Shown piece after piece: positions 5,254-9,136 of a stretch of DNA of 9,136 nucleotides. Within the stretch, counting starts at the first letter, position 1. Each line of letters begins with the position of its first letter. The DNA is from Candidatus Woesearchaeota archaeon (GTDB lineage Archaea > Nanobdellota > Nanobdellia > Woesearchaeales > GW2011-AR15): positions 1-9,136 of the forward strand of contig JAFGSP010000135.1 of NCBI GenBank assembly GCA_016934775.1, in the 5' to 3' direction. The notes beneath the pieces are model-generated. The model ran no database searches. It was not told the origin of the DNA and worked only from the letters and a program-made list of their open reading frames with translations. Position numbers and translations under genes: made by a program.

Positions 5254-7440
5254 CTATTCGCCAGAGGTCTCTTCGGCAGCTAAGCCTTTTCTTGACCTTA
5301 TCTGGCTGATAATCTTGTGCTGCAGCTCCTCAGGCAGTTTCTCAAAGGTCTGATCTATGACTGAAAAGCTTGCCCTTCCTTCTGTGGCAGATCTCAACTC
5401 ATTGCTGAGTCCGAACATCTCTGCAACCGGAAGCTTTCCCTTTATTATGGTGAAGTCTCCTTCAGAATCCATCTCGAGCATCTGTCCTCTTTTTGCAGAC
5501 AACAGTTTTGAAATCTCTCCCATGAATGCATTCGGAGCCTCGAACTGCAGTATCTGTATAGGTTCGAACATTGCAGCTCCACCATCAATCATTGCTGCTC
5601 TTATTCCTTCTCTGACAGCAGGATAAACCTGCGCAGGACCCCTGTGGATTGAATCCTCGTGCAGAGTCATATCCTTAAGGATAACTTTAACGCCAATACA
5701 TGGCTCTCTTGCAAGAGGGCCTGCATTCATGACATCTTCGAACATATCATTGATGAGCTCAATTACTTCACCCATATGGACCTGGCCTCGGGTGTCTTCA
5801 ACCAGCATGTTGCCTTTGAAGATGTTTTTGACTTTTCTAGCGTCTTTACCGTCCCAGCCTAGCTCCATGAGCTTTTCCCAAAGCTGAGGCATCTTTTTCT
5901 TTATCCTCATCTCAGGAAGCTCTCCTTCCTTGATAGCAGCTCTCACATTGCTCTCAAGAGGCTCTACCTTAAAATAGAACTTGTTGTGCTTGTTAGGTGA
6001 TTTTCCTTCAAACTCTCCTGATTTCCTTGCGACAGTCTCCCTGAAGACAACAATTGGCGGGCTGGTCTTAACTTCAAGACCTTTCTCTGTCTTGATCCTG
6101 TTTTCGATGATCTCAAGGTGAAGCTCTCCCATTCCGGACATAAGGTGCTCTCCGGTCTCTTCATTAATCTCAATATAGATTGAAGGGTCTTCTTTTCCTA
6201 CCTTTCTCAATACTTCAATAAGCTTCGGCAGGTCGCTTGGCTTCGTAGCCTCAATAGCTTTTGTGACAACAGGCTCAAAGAGGTGCTTAATCTGCTCAAA
6301 CGGCTCTGATTCAGCATCTTCTGATACAGTTTCGCCTGCAGCTCCGTTCTTAAGGCCTGCAATGCCTATGATGTTTCCTGCAGGAACATCATCCACGACT
6401 TCTCTTTTTGCTCCGTTAAATATATAGACCTGCTGGATTCTTGCAGCTTCTTTTGCAGAAAGAAGGTTCACAGTCATCCCCTTTTTGACAGATCCTGAAA
6501 AAAGCCTTCCTGTGCAGATTTCACCCGCAAGCGGATCCACAACGACCTTTGTGATGACAAACCCAAGATTACCTTTAGGGTTGCATGCTATAAGGTCTTT
6601 TCCATATGTTGAGTCAAGATCTCCATGCCATATCTTAGGGATTCTGTATTTCTGGGCAACCAATGGATTCGGAAGGTGCTCAACAACAGCATCCAGAACA
6701 ACTTCATGGATAGGCGCTTTCTTCCTTAATTCTTTCATATCGTCTTCCCCGCCTGCCTCATATGCGTTTATGACATCATTGAAATTGATGCCTTTCTTTT
6801 GCATATAAGGGATGCTAAGGCCCCAGTTATGGAAAGCTGAACCAAAACAGACACTTCCGTTCTGCACATTGACAGTCCATTTGCCTTTGAATTCCTGCGG
6901 TGAAATGCTATCTATAAACTTATTTACGCCGGCAATGATCTTCATGAATCTCTGCTGCATCTGTTCAGGTGTCAGCTTCAGCTCTTTTATGAGCCTGTCC
7001 ACTTTATTGATAAACAAAATCGGTTTGACCCTCTCCTTTAGCGCCTGCCTCAATACAGTCTCGGTCTGCGGCATCATACCTTCGACAGCGCAGACAAGAA
7101 CGATGCATCCGTCTGCAGCTCTCATAGCCCTTGTGACGTCTCCTCCGAAATCCACGTGCCCGGGAGTATCAAGAAGATTAATAAGGTGCTCCCCGCCTTT
7201 CACAGTGTGCACCATAGACACAGCCGAAGTATCAATTGTGATTCCCCTCTGCTGCTCATCCTCGTGAAAATCAAGGACCTGCATTTTTCCTGCAAGATCC
7301 TCTGACATCATGCCTGCGCCTGCAAGCAGGTTATCTGAGAATGTCGTCTTACCATGATCTATATGTGCGCATATAGCTATATTCCTGATATTAACGGGCT
7401 GATTCATAATGCTCTTGACCTTGTCAACCATCTTTGCCAT
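5254..7440 (-). CDS. fusA: Elongation factor 2 (aEF-2, EF-G homologue)
   Basis: The 728-residue translocase moves tRNA and mRNA through the ribosome with GTP hydrolysis. Visible motifs are G1 AHIDHGKT (25-32), the switch RGITIDTS, G3 DTPGH (91-95), G4 NKVD (145-148) and a domain II with GRLFSGSVKKGM. Domain III contains SGMGELHLEI (435-444). Domain IV has LHEDSIHRGPAQVYPAVR, where H599 is the position modified to diphthamide in archaea and eukaryotes. The C-terminal domain ends in RSRKGL. Length is normal. The ATG at 7440 has AAGGTGATT five nt upstream of it (GGTG core); a second ATG three codons later is too far from it. The 16-nt gap after ndk contains no promoter, so it is cotranscribed with the ribosomal protein genes. 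Confidence 0.98.
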   Translation of the reverse strand: MAKMVDKVKSIMNQPVNIRNIAICAHIDHGKTTFSDNLLAGAGMMSEDLAGKMQVLDFHEDEQQRGITIDTSAVSMVHTVKGGEHLINLLDTPGHVDFGGDVTRAMRAADGCIVLVCAVEGMMPQTETVLRQALKERVKPILFINKVDRLIKELKLTPEQMQQRFMKIIAGVNKFIDSISPQEFKGKWTVNVQNGSVCFGSAFHNWGLSIPYMQKKGINFNDVINAYEAGGEDDMKELRKKAPIHEVVLDAVVEHLPNPLVAQKYRIPKIWHGDLDSTYGKDLIACNPKGNLGFVITKVVVDPLAGEICTGRLFSGSVKKGMTVNLLSAKEAARIQQVYIFNGAKREVVDDVPAGNIIGIAGLKNGAAGETVSEDAESEPFEQIKHLFEPVVTKAIEATKPSDLPKLIEVLRKVGKEDPSIYIEINEETGEHLMSGMGELHLEIIENRIKTEKGLEVKTSPPIVVFRETVARKSGEFEGKSPNKHNKFYFKVEPLESNVRAAIKEGELPEMRIKKKMPQLWEKLMELGWDGKDARKVKNIFKGNMLVEDTRGQVHMGEVIELINDMFEDVMNAGPLAREPCIGVKVILKDMTLHEDSIHRGPAQVYPAVREGIRAAMIDGGAAMFEPIQILQFEAPNAFMGEISKLLSAKRGQMLEMDSEGDFTIIKGKLPVAEMFGLSNELRSATEGRASFSVIDQTFEKLPEELQHKIISQIRSRKGLAAEETSGE

Positions 7441-7456
7441 TTAATCACCTTTTAAG

Positions 7457-7948
7457 TTAAAAGACATGCATCTCATGCACTGTCTTGTATGTATGAAGCT
7501 CATCATCCTTGAACCATAGGGAAATCTCTTTTTTTGCGTTCTCTTCTGAGTCTGACGCATGGATAAGGTTCTTGATTGCTATGCCCTTTTTGTCAGCATA
7601 CTCATATGCGTGATGGGCAAAATCTCCTCTTATAGTGCCCGGAAGCGCTTTTCTCGGCTCTGTTGAACCGACCATCTTCCTCACGATCTCAACAGCCATG
7701 ATTCCCTCAACAACCATCGCTATGACAGGACCTGAAGTGATAAATTCTTCCAGTCCCTTATAAAAAGGCTTCTGGACATGGTCAGAATAATGCTTCTTTG
7801 AGAACTCTGAATCTGCCCAGGATTGCTTCATGCCTACAATCTTGAGTCCTGCATTTTCAATCCTAGTGATGATGTTGCCTACAATCCCTCTTTGGACTGC
7901 ATCAGGCTTCAGCATCACAAAAGTCCTCTGGATAAGTTTTTCTGCCAT
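7457..7948 (-). CDS. ndk: Nucleoside diphosphate kinase
   Basis: The 163-residue enzyme transfers the gamma phosphate from ATP to other NDPs through a phosphohistidine, which supplies GTP for translation among other uses. The family landmarks are present: TFVMLKPDAVQRG (9-21), the Kpn-loop region KALPGTIRGDF (100-110) and the active-site NLIHASDSEENAKKEI with H130. It is slightly longer than the common 135-155 residues, with a C-terminal extension KDDELHTYKTVHEMHVF. Its ATG is separated from the rpl24e stop by one nucleotide, and its SD (GGTGA) lies inside the end of rpl24e, so translation is probably coupled. The L7Ae-S28e-L24e-NDK order is a conserved archaeal arrangement. Confidence 0.97.
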   Translation of the reverse strand: MAEKLIQRTFVMLKPDAVQRGIVGNIITRIENAGLKIVGMKQSWADSEFSKKHYSDHVQKPFYKGLEEFITSGPVIAMVVEGIMAVEIVRKMVGSTEPRKALPGTIRGDFAHHAYEYADKKGIAIKNLIHASDSEENAKKEISLWFKDDELHTYKTVHEMHVF

Positions 7949-7949
7949 C

Positions 7950-8129
7950 CTAATTCACCTGCTTATCGTAATGCTTAGACCATCTTGTGGTCCTGGGCTT
8001 TCTCTTGAGCTTGAACATGTTCTTCTCGCATTTTCCTGAACAAAAATAAAATATTTTTGAGTCTTTCTTGACATATATCTTGCCTGTCCCTTTTTCGATA
8101 TTCTCGCCGCAGAAACTGCACTTTGCCAT
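7950..8129 (-). CDS. rpl24e: 50S ribosomal protein L24e (eL24)
   Basis: This 59-residue gene is short but clear: MAKCSFCGENIEKGTGKIYV, then KKDSKIFYFCSGKCEKNMFK, then LKRKPRTTRWSKHYDKQVN. The zinc-ribbon cysteines are C4, C7, C30 and C34 in a CxxC...CxxxC layout. FYFCSxKCEKN followed by LKRxPRxTRW is the archaeal/eukaryotic eL24 signature. Length is typical for archaeal L24e. It begins 2 nt after the rps28e stop and ends 1 nt before ndk, so it is the middle gene of a tightly packed operon. The upstream SD is weak (GGAAGTGG within the end of rps28e), so translation is probably coupled. Confidence 0.96.
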   Translation of the reverse strand: MAKCSFCGENIEKGTGKIYVKKDSKIFYFCSGKCEKNMFKLKRKPRTTRWSKHYDKQVN

Positions 8130-8131
8130 TT

Positions 8132-8419
8132 TTAACCACTTCCTCTTCCGGTCTTATTCAGCGGCCTGGCCTCAATTTCAGTCTCTCTTAGCATAAGGAT
8201 ATCTCCCTTTTGCACAGGGCCCCTGACATTCCGCCTGATTATCTTGTTGGAGTCTCTGCCTTCAAGGATCTTGCACCTTACCTGGGTCACATCTCCTCTT
8301 GTGCCGGTCCTTCCGATTATTTCTTCAACACTTGCAGGAAAAGCATGCGTAAAGGATACCTGGCCTTTTGATTCGCCGTCATCAGATCCCCTTTGGGATC
8401 TCATCTTCCTTTGAGTCAT
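8132..8419 (-). CDS. rps28e: 30S ribosomal protein S28e (eS28)
   Basis: The 95-residue product contains the complete S28e OB-fold core from about residue 27: FPASVEEIIGRTGTRG, VTQVRCKILEGRDSNK, NVRGPVQKGDILMLRETEIEAR. That last stretch is nearly invariant in archaeal S28e. The family is usually about 70 residues. Here there is a charged N-terminal extension of about 20-25 residues and a short C-terminal tail PLNKTGRGSG. The ATG at 8419 follows the rpl7ae stop by one nucleotide, which favours it for coupled translation. A later ATG at 8404 would remove five residues and cannot be excluded. S28e sits in the 30S head and platform region near the mRNA exit. Confidence 0.95.
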   Translation of the reverse strand: MTQRKMRSQRGSDDGESKGQVSFTHAFPASVEEIIGRTGTRGDVTQVRCKILEGRDSNKIIRRNVRGPVQKGDILMLRETEIEARPLNKTGRGSG

Positions 8420-8420
8420 T

Positions 8421-8741
8421 TTAATTCACTTTGAAATCTTTAAGCATAGGTCCTGCTTCGCCAGCCTCTGTTATTGCAACTGCTGATGTGCCTACCTGCA
8501 GGCCTGCTGCTGCTCCGAGCTCTTCTTTGCTCGGGACTTCTGCGCAAGGGATGCCTTTTTCTTTACATAGTAAAGGGATATGCATAATCACTTCAGGAGG
8601 ATTCACATCTTTTGCATATACCACAAGCTTTGCGTTTCCTCTCTCAATAGTCTTGGTTACCTCATTTGTACCTTTCTTGATCTTGCCTGTTGTCCTTGCT
8701 ACTTCAATTGCTTCATACGCTTTTTCAGCATTTTCGCTCAT
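8421..8741 (-). CDS. rpl7ae: 50S ribosomal protein L7Ae (kink-turn binding protein)
   Basis: The 106-residue protein carries the L7Ae signature: GTNEVTKTIERGNAKLVVYAKDVNPPE (24-50), the RNA-contacting N-E-x-x-K and the HIPLLCKEKGIPCAEVPSKEELG stretch. In archaea L7Ae binds kink-turns in 23S rRNA, in box C/D and H/ACA guide RNAs and in RNase P RNA. Autoregulation through a kink-turn in its own leader is known in some archaea. It is the first gene of the operon. The SD AGGTGA (8754-8749) lies 7 nt before the ATG. A promoter with a perfect tandem repeat and a leader with a candidate kink-turn lie directly upstream. It is slightly shorter than the usual 115-125 residues. Confidence 0.96.
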   Translation of the reverse strand: MSENAEKAYEAIEVARTTGKIKKGTNEVTKTIERGNAKLVVYAKDVNPPEVIMHIPLLCKEKGIPCAEVPSKEELGAAAGLQVGTSAVAITEAGEAGPMLKDFKVN

Positions 8742-8833
8742 TTTTCATTCACCTTCCATAGCTTATAGGTAACTAGAAAACGTTACCTTCATTCAGGCAC
8801 CCTGCAAAGGAATGCCGTCATAACTCACTAGGT
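8742..8833 (-). promoter_or_regulatory. Structured rpl7ae leader with a candidate kink-turn and competing helices
   Basis: With the TATA centre at 8859.5, transcription should begin near A8833. Hairpin 1 pairs 8816-8810 with 8802-8796 (seven pairs, two G-U). Below it are a C/U mismatch, tandem sheared-type G-A/A-G positions (G8819-A8793, A8818-G8794) and a 3-nt bulge UAU (8822-8820), which is kink-turn architecture. GGUAAC (8787-8782) can pair with GUUACC (8773-8768), six perfect pairs. UUACCU (8772-8767) can instead pair with the SD AGGUGA (8754-8749). The lower helix of the kink-turn is weak. The pairings are seen in sequence; a regulatory role is inference. Confidence 0.42.
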
Positions 8834-8855
8834 AAGCTTCTGGAAATCGGAAGGG

Positions 8856-8863
8856 TTTATAAA
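8856..8863 (-). promoter_or_regulatory. TATA box of the rpl7ae operon
   Basis: TTTATAAA on the minus strand is a consensus archaeal TATA box, about 115 nt before the rpl7ae ATG. It abuts the 2 x 18 bp repeat, whose last bases (GTAAC) occupy the BRE position. It probably drives rpl7ae-rps28e-rpl24e-ndk-fusA. Confidence 0.65.
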
Positions 8864-8864
8864 G

Positions 8865-8900
8865 GTTACTGAATAAACGTTTGTTACTGAATAAACGTTT
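8865..8900. repeat. Perfect 2 x 18 bp tandem repeat upstream of the rpl7ae promoter
   Basis: GTTACTGAATAAACGTTT occurs twice head to tail at 8865-8882 and 8883-8900, with no mismatch. Each unit contains the 8-bp palindrome AAACGTTT (8875-8882 and 8893-8900), so two dyads lie 18 bp apart. The proximal unit ends one base from the TATA box and covers the BRE region. It may be a double binding site for a regulator or a recent duplication of an upstream promoter element. Confidence 0.75.
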
Positions 8901-8919
8901 TTTTGAAGATAATTAATAA

Positions 8920-9136
8920 CTATAAATAATTCTCCAGATAAGCCTCAACCAATGCCATCATAGCAGGATTTGAATATTCGGTTCTAAGAATCAGTGCTTC
9001 CTCGCAGGACAACTCAGGATATTGACCAAATCCCTTGTCTTTTTGGTTGAGTGCTTTATCCTCAGGTGATGCTTCGGGAGGAACATAGTAAAAATGACCA
9101 ACCAATGCATTGTTTTTTCCAATAAACTCACTGACA
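8920..9136 (-). CDS. Unrecognised protein, C-terminal part (runs off the right edge)
   Basis: The minus-strand frame is open from the window edge to TAG at 8922-8920, giving at least 71 residues that end GFGQYPELSCEEALILRTEY and SNPAMMALVEAYLENYL. An in-frame TTG at 9105 exists, but the reading frame continues upstream of it (VSEFIGKNNA before it), so the gene most likely starts outside the window. No family is recognisable. The tail looks like an amphipathic helix ending in aromatic and hydrophobic residues. No convincing T-run terminator follows before the rpl7ae promoter region. Confidence 0.55.
   Translation of the reverse strand, partial: VSEFIGKNNALVGHFYYVPPEASPEDKALNQKDKGFGQYPELSCEEALILRTEYSNPAMMALVEAYLENYL

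Noticed and set aside
6485..7267. Plus-strand open frames opposite aEF-2
   Set aside because: They lie wholly within the aEF-2 coding region, lack SD or TATA support and show no family-like sequence.
8431..8772. Plus-strand open frames opposite rpl7ae
   Set aside because: They mirror the L7Ae gene and its leader, have no ribosome-binding site or promoter and look like antisense shadows.
8865..8900. CRISPR array or insertion-sequence end
   Set aside because: Only two contiguous 18-bp units without spacers, no cas gene, transposase or terminal inverted repeats. A promoter-associated tandem repeat fits better.

Overview
The window is archaeal. It encodes transcription factor E, elongation factors aEF-1A and aEF-2 and archaeal-type ribosomal proteins L7Ae, S28e, L24e and S10. 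Several promoters carry an archaeal TATA box, and gene starts carry GGTGA/GGAGG Shine-Dalgarno (SD) sites. The small proteins, AT-rich spacers and general protein character suggest a DPANN-type lineage (Woesearchaeota-like), but that placement is an impression and not a computed result.

Left part (1-3310), mixed strands. At the left edge is the N-terminal part of a winged-helix protein on the minus strand (1-316), whose TATA box lies in a perfect dyad. Divergent from it, a long leader with a short ORF and a terminator-like hairpin precedes tfe (545-1048, +). A histidine phosphatase (1081-1662, -) is divergent from a stomatin/SPFH membrane protein (1752-2627, +). An unrecognised acidic 220-residue protein (2648-3310, -) is convergent with the stomatin gene.

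Middle spacer (3311-3528). It holds a 10-bp inverted repeat with a T run, a hairpin-rich segment, and one clear plus one weaker partial copy of the 3' end of rpsJ.

Right part (3529-8741), all minus strand. In transcription order: rpl7ae, rps28e, rpl24e, ndk, aEF-2, aEF-1A, rpsJ. The first five genes are separated by 1-16 nt and look like one operon. aEF-1A has its own TATA box in a 75-nt gap. Two archaeal neighbourhoods are joined here: the L7Ae-S28e-L24e-NDK set, often followed by infB, and the EF-2/EF-1A/S10 end of the str region. The genes serve ribosome structure, NTP supply and translation elongation.

Upstream of rpl7ae are a perfect 2 x 18 bp tandem repeat against the TATA box and a structured leader with a candidate kink-turn and competing helices, one of which can cover the SD. 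This is the most interesting regulatory element I see, since L7Ae is a kink-turn binder. The right edge (8920-9136, -) is the C-terminal part of an unrecognised protein.

Three minus-strand genes have the TATA centre 26.5 nt upstream of the ATG and are probably leaderless, whereas most translation genes have SD sites.
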